DNA of 33,036 nt, from positions 1 to 33,036 of the forward strand of contig JAAEZO010000014.1 in assembly GCA_018222825.1 (NCBI GenBank). Direction: 5' to 3'. Both the position numbers and the translations under genes were made by a program. How positions within the stretch are numbered: the stretch's first letter is position 1; every line of letters starts with the position of its first letter. This DNA comes from Gammaproteobacteria bacterium. GTDB lineage: Bacteria; Pseudomonadota; Gammaproteobacteria; Enterobacterales; Aeromonadaceae. Below the pieces are notes generated by a model, which was given only the letters and a program-made list of their open reading frames with translations, did not search any database and was not told the DNA's origin. This document shows positions 1 to 8,400 of the stretch, piece by piece.

Positions 1-81
1 CGCCTTGCAGATCACCACCAGCACCCACAGGGTGAGGGCGGGCCAGATCAGAATATAAGCGCCTAATGTCAGTTCGTTCAT
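1..81 (-). CDS. Small membrane partner of the SSS transporter (partial, runs off the window)
   Basis: The ATG lies at 79-81 and overlaps the symporter stop codon as ATGA, so the two genes are probably translationally coupled. The visible 27 residues begin MNELTLGAYILIWPALTLWV and form a single hydrophobic segment; the 3' end lies outside the window. Very short proteins of this look are annotated as 'putative transporter small subunit' after some sodium:solute symporters. That identification is from memory of the pattern, and the function is unknown. The overlap and the shared strand suggest an accessory or stabilising subunit of the upstream carrier. Confidence 0.6.
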   Translation of the reverse strand, partial: MNELTLGAYILIWPALTLWVLVVICKA

Positions 82-1772
82 GAAGGCTCCTTGGCCAGAT
101 GGGCGGGGGTGAGTGAGGCTTGGTTGCCGTGGACGGCAGCGGATCCCTGGTCATAATTGCCGACGCGCTGGGCAATCAGGTCAAAGTCGAATTCCTGGCG
201 TTGCATCAGGCTCATCACCACGCACACCAGGGTGCTGACGCCGTAGGCCACCAGGGATGACAGCAGCACCGTGTATTCACGCAGAAAGCCGGTGGCAAAG
301 AACATCAACGCCACCCCGGCAATAATGCCGGCCACAAAACCGGCGCGGGTGCCGAGAAAGCCGAACACCATCAGGCCGACGACCACGCCGCCACCCATGC
401 TGGCCAGCAGCTCGAACAGCACGGCCATGGCACCGGTCATGGGCACCAGTTCAAAGCGGGCCACGCAGAACATCAGCAGGCCGGCAATTACCGCGCTGGT
501 AAAGGCGCGGTTGGTGACCCGGTTCCAGAAACAGCTGGCAATCACCGGAAACACAATGGCGCCCCACAGCGCGCCCACAAACACCAGCATCACCAGAATA
601 TCGAGCGAGAAGCTGGCAAACACGATGCCGATCATGGTGGCGGCCACCATGGTCAGCCGGCCGATCAACAGCATGCGTTTGGGATCGGCCTTGCCGTTGG
701 CGATGTTCTTGCCGTAGACGTCGGCCATCATGATCGCCGACAGGGCAGACAGGTCCGAATCGGCGGTAGACGACAGCGAGCCGATCACCAGAATGAAGAA
801 CAGACCGATGAACACCGGCGGCAGGTAGGCAGACACCATTTGCGGGATCAGGTTGTTCATGTCGCCGTTCAGCGGCTCCACCCCGGTGGTGAGGGCCATC
901 AGGCCAATCATGCCCAGACCGATAACGATGGCGCCGTAGCCGAGGGTGGCGGTGATGAAGGTGGGTTTGATGTGTTTTTCGTTTACCGCAAACAGGCGCT
1001 GGGCAATGGTCTGGTTACCGATGGCATAGGCCAGCACCGCCACAAAGTAGGGCGCCCCCTGATGCATAATGGCGTCCATCGAGAAAATATCGGCCTGCTC
1101 CAGGCTGAGATTGTCAAAGCCGTTCAGCATTTCGGTCGGCCCGCCCATGGCGAACAGCACCGCAGGAATAATCACGATGGCCACCGCCATCAGTGCAATC
1201 AGCTGGGCAAAGTCGGTCAGCACCGAGGCGCGAAAGCCCGACCACAGGGTGTAACTGAGCACGCCCGCTCCGGCGATGATCACCCCGGTTTGAAACGACA
1301 GCGGCGACAGCACCGACACCAGGGCCCCGGCGGCGGTAAAGTTCACCATCAGGCTGATGAGGCTGCCCAGCAGGTTGGACATGGCCAGAATCAGCTGGCT
1401 GGACGAGCCGTGACGGGCGTGAATGATTTCACCCAGGGTATGGGCATTGGGCGCCAGGGCGCGAAAACGGCGGCCGAAGGGATAGATGAACAGAATCATC
1501 AAGGCGCCCCAAAAGCCGTAATGCAGCGGCCCCGACACCCCGTAGGTGTAGCCCGAGGTGGCGGCGGCATAAAACGAGGCGGCCCAAATCCAGGTGGCGG
1601 TCATGCTGGCCGCGCCCATGCCAAAGCCCACGCTGTGGTTGGACACCATAAAGGCGTCGGTGTCTTCCTGTTCCTTCTTGATGAAGGTGGTGATCAGATA
1701 GGTACCGCCGTAAAAGGCGGCCAGTAACAGCAGCACCGTAGTGCTGGAAAATTGGTAGAGTTCCAAGTTCAT
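78..1772 (-). CDS. Sodium:solute symporter (SSS family), substrate unknown
   Basis: A 564-residue inner-membrane carrier that should use the Na+ gradient to import a solute. It is almost wholly hydrophobic, with about 13 membrane segments. SSS hallmarks are visible: a GFRASVLTDFAQ stretch at about residues 179-190, GNQTIAQR at 252-259, and the Ser-rich SSTADSD motif at 334-340, where the family binds Na+. The soluble C-terminal tail after about residue 520 is short and polar. The substrate cannot be read from sequence. Start choice is uncertain: AAGGAG (1773-1778) abuts the ATG with no spacer, whereas a TTG two codons later (1764-1766) has a 6-nt spacing, so translation may start at 1766. The gene is followed by an ATGA overlap with a tiny membrane ORF. 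Confidence 0.88.
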   Translation of the reverse strand: MNLELYQFSSTTVLLLLAAFYGGTYLITTFIKKEQEDTDAFMVSNHSVGFGMGAASMTATWIWAASFYAAATSGYTYGVSGPLHYGFWGALMILFIYPFGRRFRALAPNAHTLGEIIHARHGSSSQLILAMSNLLGSLISLMVNFTAAGALVSVLSPLSFQTGVIIAGAGVLSYTLWSGFRASVLTDFAQLIALMAVAIVIIPAVLFAMGGPTEMLNGFDNLSLEQADIFSMDAIMHQGAPYFVAVLAYAIGNQTIAQRLFAVNEKHIKPTFITATLGYGAIVIGLGMIGLMALTTGVEPLNGDMNNLIPQMVSAYLPPVFIGLFFILVIGSLSSTADSDLSALSAIMMADVYGKNIANGKADPKRMLLIGRLTMVAATMIGIVFASFSLDILVMLVFVGALWGAIVFPVIASCFWNRVTNRAFTSAVIAGLLMFCVARFELVPMTGAMAVLFELLASMGGGVVVGLMVFGFLGTRAGFVAGIIAGVALMFFATGFLREYTVLLSSLVAYGVSTLVCVVMSLMQRQEFDFDLIAQRVGNYDQGSAAVHGNQASLTPAHLAKEPS

Positions 1773-2187
1773 CTCCTTGTCGTGCGGGAAGCAGACAGAT
1801 ACGCAGGCAAACGGAACCGAACAAACGGCACCGAACCTGGCGCAGGTTAAGACGACCTGGCTAGCGGCAACGGACGCGAGGATCCCGAGCGGGGATCGGC
1901 AATAAATAACGGTAACTTACTTAGAGACGTTGGCGATAGCCGGGTAATGTGCGGTCGACGGCACGGGGCCGTGATTCAGGGAAAAGATTCAATTGCGCCT
2001 ATCATATGGCGGACACCTCCTTGAGTTTGTGTTGTGCTACGGGTTGAGCGGCACTTACCTTAGCGATCGGCTTGGGCAATGTCCACCCTTGGGCGGTTTG
2101 CCGACTAGCCGCCAAACCGCCGTTTCGGTATAATCCGCGCTCCCCCGGATCCACCTAAATGCTGAACGTTGTTGAACAGGAGTTGTC
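1773..2187. promoter_or_regulatory. Divergent intergenic region between the symporter and purE
   Basis: This 415-bp region holds no long gene. On the minus strand a full Shine-Dalgarno, AAGGAGGTG (2014-2022), precedes a 9-codon ORF, MIGAIESFP (1976-2005). A short hairpin CACGG/CCGTG (1962-1973) follows the stop, and another, GATCCC/GGGATC (1881-1897), lies nearer the symporter. Together they make a long symporter leader that could act as a leader-peptide attenuator. On the plus strand lie the purE -10 box and a palindrome, listed separately. Confidence 0.4.
2092..2134 (+). promoter_or_regulatory. purE promoter with overlapping inverted repeat
   Basis: A perfect -10 hexamer TATAAT lies at 2129-2134, 53 nt before the purE ATG. 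No good -35 stands at 16-18 bp. Instead a perfect 9-bp inverted repeat, GGCGGTTTG (2092-2100) and CAAACCGCC (2113-2121), occupies the -35 region, which suggests an activator or repressor site. It does not match the enterobacterial PurR box (ACGCAAACGTTTGCGT) well. Either protein binding or an RNA hairpin from an upstream start is possible. Confidence 0.5.
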
Positions 2188-2682
2188 ATGCAAGCAAAAG
2201 TTGCCGTCATCATGGGCTCGAAAAGTGATTGGCCCACCATGCAGGGCGCAGCAGAAATTATGGACAAGCTGCAAGTAGCCTATGAAGTGGAAGTGGTGTC
2301 GGCTCACCGCACCCCAGACCGACTCATGGAGTTTGGCGAACAGGCCGTGGCGCGCGGTTTTCAGGTTATCATCGCCGGTGCCGGCGGTGCCGCACACCTG
2401 CCCGGCATGGTGGCCTCCAAGACCCGCCTGCCGGTGCTGGGTGTACCGGTACAGAGCAAGGCGCTGAACGGCATGGACAGCCTGCTGTCTATCGTGCAAA
2501 TGCCGAAAGGCGTGGCCGTAGGCACCCTGGCCATCGGCGAAGCCGGTGCCTTCAACGCGGGCCTGATGGCCTGCCAGATGCTGGCCAACAACGATCCGGC
2601 CCTGGCCGAGCGGCTGGACGCCTTTCGCAAGGCACAAACCGAGACCGTATTGGGCAGCCCCGATCCGCGGGAGGAAGCATGA
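2188..2682 (+). CDS. purE: N5-carboxyaminoimidazole ribonucleotide mutase PurE
   Basis: Cytoplasmic enzyme of de novo purine synthesis. It converts N5-CAIR, made by PurK, into 4-carboxyaminoimidazole ribonucleotide. The 164-residue length fits class I PurE. Conserved features seen are GSKSDW at residues 10-15 (phosphate and ribose binding), SAHRTP at 38-43 with the catalytic His40, and [11 protein letters not shown] at 63-73. An AGGAG 5 nt before the ATG supports the start. The stop overlaps the purK start (ATGA at 2679-2682), so the two are one translationally coupled operon, as in E. coli. Confidence 0.97.
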   Translation: MQAKVAVIMGSKSDWPTMQGAAEIMDKLQVAYEVEVVSAHRTPDRLMEFGEQAVARGFQVIIAGAGGAAHLPGMVASKTRLPVLGVPVQSKALNGMDSLLSIVQMPKGVAVGTLAIGEAGAFNAGLMACQMLANNDPALAERLDAFRKAQTETVLGSPDPREEA

Positions 2683-3746
2683 GCCGTATCTGGGTACTCG
2701 GCGCCGGCCAATTGGGCCAGATGCTGAAACATGCCGGCATGCCGCTGGATCTGGATGTGCGTCCGGTCGACATCGAGTCGGAAGAGACCTTTCCGTTGCT
2801 GCCGCACGAGCAGGTAACTGCCGAGCGCGAACAGTGGCCCGACACCGCCGCCACCCGTCAGCTGTCGGCTCACCCGGCGTTTGTTAACCTCGACACCTTT
2901 CCCATTCTGGCCGACCGCTTCACCCAGAAGTCGCTGATCGACAAGCTGGGTCTGGCCACCGCGCCCTGGCAGCTGGTTGAAACCGAGACCTCCGCCGACG
3001 ATCTGCACCAGCAGCTGGGCGAGCGGGTGCTGCTCAAGCGCCGCACCGGCGGTTATGACGGCCGTGGCCAGCACTGGCTGCGTGATCCGGGTCAGGACGC
3101 CATTCCTGACGACTGGCACACCCAGGCCATTGCCGAGCAGGCCATCGACTTCGACGAAGAAATGTCGGTCGTGGGTATGCGTGGCGCCGACGGTCAGTGC
3201 TTCTTCTACCCGCTGACCCTCAATCTGCACGTTAACGGCATTCTGCTGGGTTCGGTTGCGCCACTGGCACGACTGGCCCACTTGCAGGCCGAAGCCGAAC
3301 AGATGCTGGCCTCGCTGATGAACGACCTCGACTACGTGGGCGTGATGGCGATGGAATGCTTCCGGGTGGGTGAACACCTGCTGATCAACGAACTGGCCCC
3401 CCGCGTGCACAACAGCGGTCACTGGACCCAGGCCGGTGCCAGCGTCAGCCAGTTTGAAGCTCACTTGCGTGCCGTGGCCAAACTGCCGCTGGTGGAACCG
3501 CGGGTGAAAAATACCAGCGTCATGGTCAACCTGGTCGGCGTAGACAAAGACGACGCCTGGCTGTCGGTACCCGGTGCCGAGCTGTACTGGTACGGCAAGG
3601 AAGTGCGTCCCGGCCGCAAGGTGGGTCACATCAACTTCTGCCTCGACAGCCATGCCGACACCAAGGCGGCGCTCGACCAGCTGCAGCCCATGCTACCCGC
3701 CAACTACGTGCAGGTACTGGACTGGCTGCGCAGCCAGCTCGACTAA
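2679..3746 (+). CDS. purK: N5-carboxyaminoimidazole ribonucleotide synthase PurK
   Basis: ATP-grasp ligase that makes N5-CAIR from AIR, bicarbonate and ATP, the step before PurE. The 355 residues equal the E. coli enzyme length. The N-terminal GAGQLGQML (residues 8-16) is the family's glycine-rich entry motif. The ATP-grasp signature [11 protein letters not shown] lies at 120-130, and [15 protein letters not shown] near 236-250 carries metal and ATP ligands. It is coupled to purE by a 4-nt overlap and followed within 10 nt by a strong terminator, so purEK is a complete two-gene unit. Confidence 0.97.
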   Translation: MSRIWVLGAGQLGQMLKHAGMPLDLDVRPVDIESEETFPLLPHEQVTAEREQWPDTAATRQLSAHPAFVNLDTFPILADRFTQKSLIDKLGLATAPWQLVETETSADDLHQQLGERVLLKRRTGGYDGRGQHWLRDPGQDAIPDDWHTQAIAEQAIDFDEEMSVVGMRGADGQCFFYPLTLNLHVNGILLGSVAPLARLAHLQAEAEQMLASLMNDLDYVGVMAMECFRVGEHLLINELAPRVHNSGHWTQAGASVSQFEAHLRAVAKLPLVEPRVKNTSVMVNLVGVDKDDAWLSVPGAELYWYGKEVRPGRKVGHINFCLDSHADTKAALDQLQPMLPANYVQVLDWLRSQLD

Positions 3747-3751
3747 ACTCA

Positions 3752-3777
3752 AAAGCCCCGCACAAGCGGGGCTTTTT
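3752..3777 (+). terminator. Rho-independent terminator of purEK
   Basis: AAAGCCCCGC pairs with GCGGGGCTTT across a 4-nt ACAA loop, and TTTTT follows. It lies 5 nt after the purK stop. Confidence 0.93.
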
Positions 3778-3906
3778 GTTGGCGCATCGCCGATCGGCTT
3801 AGAATCTGTCCACGGCCTACGCCGCATTACCGGCTTTCCCCGCTGTATCGCACCAGCCCGAGTTGTTATGCTGAGTATCCACTCTATTTGATACGGATAA
3901 TCACCA

Positions 3907-4998
3907 ATGGCAGTAGGCGCGTTCACGCAATGGCTGGCCCGGCACAAGGGGCTGGGGTGGATTCTGTTTGTGCTGGTGGTGGCGCTGTTCTGGTTGTGGC
4001 GCGGCGATGTGTATCAGGCCCGGGTGAACGAGCCAGAGATGCAGGACACGCCGGTGCCCGGGCTGCCCACGGTGGAAGTGACGCGCCTTGATGCCGAATC
4101 CTACCAACCCACACTGATGCTGCAGGGGCAGCTGCTGCCCCAACGCTCGCTGGTGCTGTTGGCCCAGGTGAGCGGCACCGTGGCGAAGGTGCCCGAGCTG
4201 GGCCAGACCGCCACCGAGGGCGAGCTGCTGCTTAGCCTGAGTGACGACGGCCGCCGCGCCGAACTGGCCCGGGCCGAGGCCGAGCTGACCTTGCGCCAGG
4301 CCGAAGTCACCGGCGCCGTTCGGCTGCGCCGCAATCAACTGATCTCCGAAACCGGCTATCTGTCGCTTAAATCCGCCGTCGCCGCCGCCGAAGCGGAGCT
4401 GGCCGAGGCGCGTCTGGCGGTAAGCCGTACCCGTATTACCGCCCCCTTTGCCGGCAGCGTGGATGCCCGGCCGGTCGAGCAAGGGGACTTTGTGCAGGCG
4501 GGAGATGCGCTGCTGACGCTGGTGGACGTGTCGACCCTCAAGCTCAATGCCACCGTGCCGCAACAGCAGGTGGCCGGGCTGACGCCGGGGCTGCCGGTGA
4601 CGGCGGTACTGCTGGACGGACGCGAGCTGAGCGGCACACTGAGCTTTGTGGCCCAGGCCGCCGACGCCGCCACCCGCAGCTATGCGCTGGAAGCCCGGCT
4701 CAACAACCCGCACGGTTGGCGAGTGGCCGGGGCCAGCGCCGGTTTGAATATCACTCTGCCGACCCGCCAGGCCGTTCGGCTGTCGCCGGCGTTGCTGACG
4801 CTGGACGACAATGGCCGCACCGGCGTTTATCTGGTGGATGAGCAGAACCGGGCGACGCTGGTGCCGGTGACGCTGCTCAGCATCGGCACCGATCGGGCCT
4901 GGGTCGGCGGCCTGCCGCAACCGGCCCGCATCATCACGCGCGGGGCCGGCTTCATGACCGACGGTGCTCCGGTGCGCATACACGAGCCCCAACCATGA
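3907..4998 (+). CDS. RND efflux periplasmic adaptor (membrane fusion protein)
   Basis: A 363-residue HlyD/AcrA-type adaptor that should bridge the inner-membrane pump encoded next to an outer-membrane channel. After a short cytosolic start, one uncleaved membrane anchor lies at about residues 18-34. Next come a lipoyl/barrel-sandwich half (LLAQVSGTVAKVPELGQTA), an Ala/Glu-rich alpha-hairpin at about 115-165, the second lipoyl half (RITAPFAGSVDARPVEQGD), and a beta-barrel plus membrane-proximal domain. It has an N-terminal anchor rather than a lipobox Cys. Its ATGA overlap with the pump gene (4995-4998) shows a coupled operon. The start has only a weak Shine-Dalgarno. The substrate is unknown. 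Confidence 0.9.
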   Translation: MAVGAFTQWLARHKGLGWILFVLVVALFWLWRGDVYQARVNEPEMQDTPVPGLPTVEVTRLDAESYQPTLMLQGQLLPQRSLVLLAQVSGTVAKVPELGQTATEGELLLSLSDDGRRAELARAEAELTLRQAEVTGAVRLRRNQLISETGYLSLKSAVAAAEAELAEARLAVSRTRITAPFAGSVDARPVEQGDFVQAGDALLTLVDVSTLKLNATVPQQQVAGLTPGLPVTAVLLDGRELSGTLSFVAQAADAATRSYALEARLNNPHGWRVAGASAGLNITLPTRQAVRLSPALLTLDDNGRTGVYLVDEQNRATLVPVTLLSIGTDRAWVGGLPQPARIITRGAGFMTDGAPVRIHEPQP

Positions 4999-7900
4999 GG
5001 GCGCTGATTGCCGCCGCGGTCTTTCGCAGCCGCGCCACCCTGATGGCGTTTGTGTTTTTGCTGATCGGCGGCGTGGCGGCCTATCAGGCCATTCCCAAGG
5101 AAGCCAATCCCGACGTCACCATTCCCATGATGTATGTATCGATGGCACTGGAGGGCATCAGCCCGGAGGACGGCGAGCGGTTGCTGGTGCGGCCGATGGA
5201 GCAGGAACTGCGCACCCTGGAAGGGGTGAAGAAAATGACCTCCACCGCCAGCGAAGGCCATGCCTCTGTGATGCTGGAGTTTGATGCGGGCTTCGACCCC
5301 AGACAGGCGCTGCAGGACGTGCGCGAAAAGGTCGACTCGGCCCGCAGCAAGCTGCCGCAAGAAGCCGACGAGCCGGTGGTACACGAAATCAACGTCGCCC
5401 TGTTTCCGGTGTTGTCGGTGGCACTGTCCGGCCCCTTGTCGGAAGCCGAGCTGGTGATGATTGCCCGGCGGCTGAAAGAAGAAATGGAAGGCATTCCCGA
5501 GGTGCTGGAAGTGGACATCGGCGGCGACAGGGAAGATCTGCTGGAAATTCTGGTCGACCCTCAGGTGCTGGACAGCTTCGGTATCGACTACACCGCATTG
5601 TTCAACCTGGTGTCGCGCAACAACCGGCTGGTGGCGGCAGGCAGTCTGGATACCGGTGCCGGGAGGCTGGCGATCAAGGTGCCCGGCGTGATTGAAGATC
5701 TGGACGACGTGCTGGGCCTGCCGATCAAGGTGAGTGGCGACCGGGTGGTGACCTTTGGCGATGTGGCTACCCTGCGGCGCACCTTCAAGGATCCGGCCGG
5801 GTTTGCCCGCATCAACGGGCAGCCGGGTGTGGTTCTGGAGGTCAGTAAACGTGCCGGTGCCAACATCATCAACACCATAGAGCAGGTCAAGCAGTTGCTG
5901 GCCGAGGCGGCGCCCTTGCTGCCGCCGGAGCTGGAGGTGGACTACATCATGGATCAGTCCATCCAGATTGAAGACATGCTGTCGGATCTGCTCAACAACG
6001 TACTCACCGCCGTGGTGCTGGTGCTGATTCTGATCCTCGCCACCATGGGCGCCCGCTCGGCGGTGATGGTGGGGTTGACCATTCCCGGCGCCTTTCTCGC
6101 CGGTATTCTGATCATCTGGTCCATCGGCTTTACCATGAACATCATAGTGCTGTTCTCGCTGATCCTGGTGGCCGGCATGCTGGTGGATGGCGCCATTGTG
6201 GTGTGCGAGCTGGCCGATCGTCATCTGCATGAAGGGCAGACGCCCAAACAGGCCTGGATTAATGCCGCCCACCGCATGAGCTGGCCGGTGATTGCCTCTA
6301 CCGCCACCACCCTGGCGGTGTTTGTGCCACTGCTGTTCTGGCCCGGGGTAGTCGGTGAATTCATGAAATACCTGCCCGCCACCGTCATCATCTGCCTGCT
6401 GGCCTCGCTGGCCATGGCGCTGGTGTTTTTGCCGACCATGGGCGGGCTCAGTCGTCAGGGTGCGCCAAACCGGGGGCCGGTGACGGTGCCGGGGCTGGCC
6501 CGCTACCGGGCATTGCTGAGCCGGCTGCTGCGCCGGCCCGGCCTGACCCTGGCCGGCACCCTGCTGCTGATTGGGCTGATGTATGCGGGCTATGCCCGCT
6601 TTAACCATGGCGTCGAATTCTTTCCCGACATCGAGCCCGACAGCGCCCAGTTGCAGGTGCGTGCCCGCGGCGACTTGTCGGTGTATGAAAAAGACGCGCT
6701 GTTGCGCGAAGTGGAGCAGCGACTGCGCGGCCTGAGCGAGGTGAAGGCGCTGTATGCCCGCAGCTTTGCCATGGCCGACAGTCAGATGGGCAGCGATGTG
6801 ATTGGCGTGTTGCAGTTTCAGTTTACCGACTGGTATCTGCGCCGCCCGGCCAGCGCCATCAAAGACACCCTGCTGGCGCTGACCGACGACATTCCCGGCA
6901 TAGTGCTGGAGTTTCGGCAACAGCAGATGGGGCCGGGCGGCGGCAAGCCGGTGGAGATTCGGTTGTCGGGCACCGACAATTCATTGCTGGAGCAGGCCGC
7001 CGACGGTGTGCGCGCCGCCATGCAGCAGTTGGGCGGCTTTATCGACATCGAAGACGACCGCAGTCTGCCCGGCATCGAGTGGCGGCTCACGGTCAACCGG
7101 GAAGCGGCGGCCCGCATGGGGGCCGACGTGCTGAGCGTGGGCAATGCGGTACAGCTGGTGACCAATGGCCTGAAGCTGGCCACCTACCGGCCAGAAGACG
7201 CCAACGACGAGGTCGACATTCGAGTGCGACTGCCGCAGCACTGGCGATCACTCGACCAGCTATCCCGGCTGACGTTGTCTACCTCGCGTGGTCAGGTGCC
7301 ACTCAGCCAGTTTGTTACCCTGACCCCGGCACCCAAAATCGGCACCCTGCACCGGGTAGATGGCCGGCGCACCCTGACCCTGCAGGCCGATATTGCCGAG
7401 GGTTTTCGGCTGGATGAACGGCTGGCTGCACTGGCCGGCAGTGCACCGACGCTGCCGGCCGGGGTAAGCCTGACGGTCGCCGGAGAAGACGCGGATCAGC
7501 GAGAAGCGGGGCAGTTTCTGACCAGCGCCTTTGGCGTGGCTATTCTGCTGATGACTCTGATCCTGGTGACCCAGTTCAACAGCCTGTATCAAACGGCCCT
7601 GGTGTTGTCGGCTATCGTGTTTTCTACCGCCGGGGTCTTGCTGGGGCTGCTGCTGAACGGTCAGTCATTCGGCATCGTGATGGTGGGCATGGGGGTTATC
7701 GCCCTGGCGGGCATCGTCGTGAACAACAACATAGTGCTGATCGACACCTTCAACCAGTTGCGCAAGGACGGCATGAGCCCGACCGAGGCGGCGCTGGAAA
7801 CCGGCTGCCTGCGTTTGCGCCCTGTGCTGCTGACCGCCATTACCACGGTATTGGGGCTGATGCCGATGGTACTTGGCGTGAACGTCGACCTGCTGGCGCC

Positions 7901-8057
7901 CAGCCTCGGCATCGGTGCGCCATCCACCCAGTGGTGGACCCAGCTGTCGAGCGCCATCGCCGGCGGTCTGGCCTTTGCCACCCTGCTGACCCTGCTGCTC
8001 ACCCCCTGCATGCTGGTACTGGGCGCGGGACGCAAGCAGGCGGTGAAGGAGGAGTAG
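4995..8057 (+). CDS. RND efflux pump, inner-membrane permease (AcrB/HAE1-like)
   Basis: A 1020-residue proton-driven exporter with the family layout: TM1 at about 15-33, a large periplasmic porter loop to about 330, TM2-TM6, a second periplasmic loop from about 535, and TM7-TM12 to the end. The TM4 motif reads GMLVDGAIVV, so D398 matches AcrB Asp407 while Gly399 replaces Asp408. The TM10 region reads GIVVNNNIVLID, without the Lys940 equivalent. Such variants occur in distant HAE1-type RND pumps, so activity is not excluded. No TolC-like gene is adjacent; a housekeeping channel is probably shared. The substrate cannot be inferred. Confidence 0.92.
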   Translation: MRALIAAAVFRSRATLMAFVFLLIGGVAAYQAIPKEANPDVTIPMMYVSMALEGISPEDGERLLVRPMEQELRTLEGVKKMTSTASEGHASVMLEFDAGFDPRQALQDVREKVDSARSKLPQEADEPVVHEINVALFPVLSVALSGPLSEAELVMIARRLKEEMEGIPEVLEVDIGGDREDLLEILVDPQVLDSFGIDYTALFNLVSRNNRLVAAGSLDTGAGRLAIKVPGVIEDLDDVLGLPIKVSGDRVVTFGDVATLRRTFKDPAGFARINGQPGVVLEVSKRAGANIINTIEQVKQLLAEAAPLLPPELEVDYIMDQSIQIEDMLSDLLNNVLTAVVLVLILILATMGARSAVMVGLTIPGAFLAGILIIWSIGFTMNIIVLFSLILVAGMLVDGAIVVCELADRHLHEGQTPKQAWINAAHRMSWPVIASTATTLAVFVPLLFWPGVVGEFMKYLPATVIICLLASLAMALVFLPTMGGLSRQGAPNRGPVTVPGLARYRALLSRLLRRPGLTLAGTLLLIGLMYAGYARFNHGVEFFPDIEPDSAQLQVRARGDLSVYEKDALLREVEQRLRGLSEVKALYARSFAMADSQMGSDVIGVLQFQFTDWYLRRPASAIKDTLLALTDDIPGIVLEFRQQQMGPGGGKPVEIRLSGTDNSLLEQAADGVRAAMQQLGGFIDIEDDRSLPGIEWRLTVNREAAARMGADVLSVGNAVQLVTNGLKLATYRPEDANDEVDIRVRLPQHWRSLDQLSRLTLSTSRGQVPLSQFVTLTPAPKIGTLHRVDGRRTLTLQADIAEGFRLDERLAALAGSAPTLPAGVSLTVAGEDADQREAGQFLTSAFGVAILLMTLILVTQFNSLYQTALVLSAIVFSTAGVLLGLLLNGQSFGIVMVGMGVIALAGIVVNNNIVLIDTFNQLRKDGMSPTEAALETGCLRLRPVLLTAITTVLGLMPMVLGVNVDLLAPSLGIGAPSTQWWTQLSSAIAGGLAFATLLTLLLTPCMLVLGAGRKQAVKEE

Positions 8058-8092
8058 GAAGGAGGTTTGCGTAGCTGCCGCTTCAGCCGGCA

Positions 8093-8111
8093 GGCCCTGC
8101 GTAGCAGGGCC
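8093..8111 (+). terminator. Hairpin after the RND operon, possible terminator
   Basis: GGCCCTGC pairs with GCAGGGCC across a GTA loop, 35 nt after the pump stop. Only GATTAAAT follows, with no real T-run, so termination is uncertain. Confidence 0.4.
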
Positions 8112-8152
8112 GATTAAATGACAATGATGACACCAGAAAACCGTCGTCTGAT

Positions 8153-8236
8153 GTAGGGTCGAATTTATTCGACCAGCATCATGGCACGGCCTTACAGCGG
8201 TCGAATGAATTCGATCCTACTTCCGGTTTGAGTTTT
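8153..8236. repeat. Paired-palindrome repeat (REP/BIME-like), copy 1
   Basis: Two palindromic arms, GGTCGAATTTATTCGACC-type at 8157-8174 and GGTCGAATGAATTCGATCC at 8199-8217, face each other. The unit begins GTAGGG and ends CCTAC, then has a conserved tail TTCCGGTTTGAG. It is an extragenic REP/BIME-like element. The inner part between the arms is unrelated to that of copy 2. Confidence 0.8.
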
Positions 8237-8299
8237 AGCATCCCACATCGTTTGCCGGTTTGCGCCGCATAAATGGGCGCCTACAAGACGTGGTTTCTC

Positions 8300-8383
8300 G
8301 TAGGGTCGAATTTATTCGACCAGAACGGAGGCACGTTCCCAACGCGGTCGAATGAATTCGACCCTACTTCCGGTTTGATGTTT
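8300..8383. repeat. Paired-palindrome repeat (REP/BIME-like), copy 2
   Basis: Same architecture and same 68-bp length (8300-8367) as the copy at 8153, with the same tail TTCCGGTTTGATGTTTAG. The palindromic arms are conserved while the central 20 bp differ. This suggests selection on, or copying of, the arms. Related arms recur in the 98-bp array near 28 kb. Confidence 0.82.
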
Positions 8384-8400
8384 AGATCTTGCCGCCTGGT

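Noticed and set aside
2092-2121. PurR operator for purE
   Set aside because: The inverted repeat lacks the central CG-flanked AAACGTTT core of the PurR box.
2361-3653. 430-codon minus-strand frame opposite purE/purK
   Set aside because: Shadow of purEK. The translation lacks any known domain and has the composition of an antisense frame.
4827-6920. 697-codon open frame on the minus strand opposite the RND genes
   Set aside because: It is antisense to two well-recognised genes, and its His/Gln/Gly-rich translation is the usual shadow of GC-rich coding DNA.
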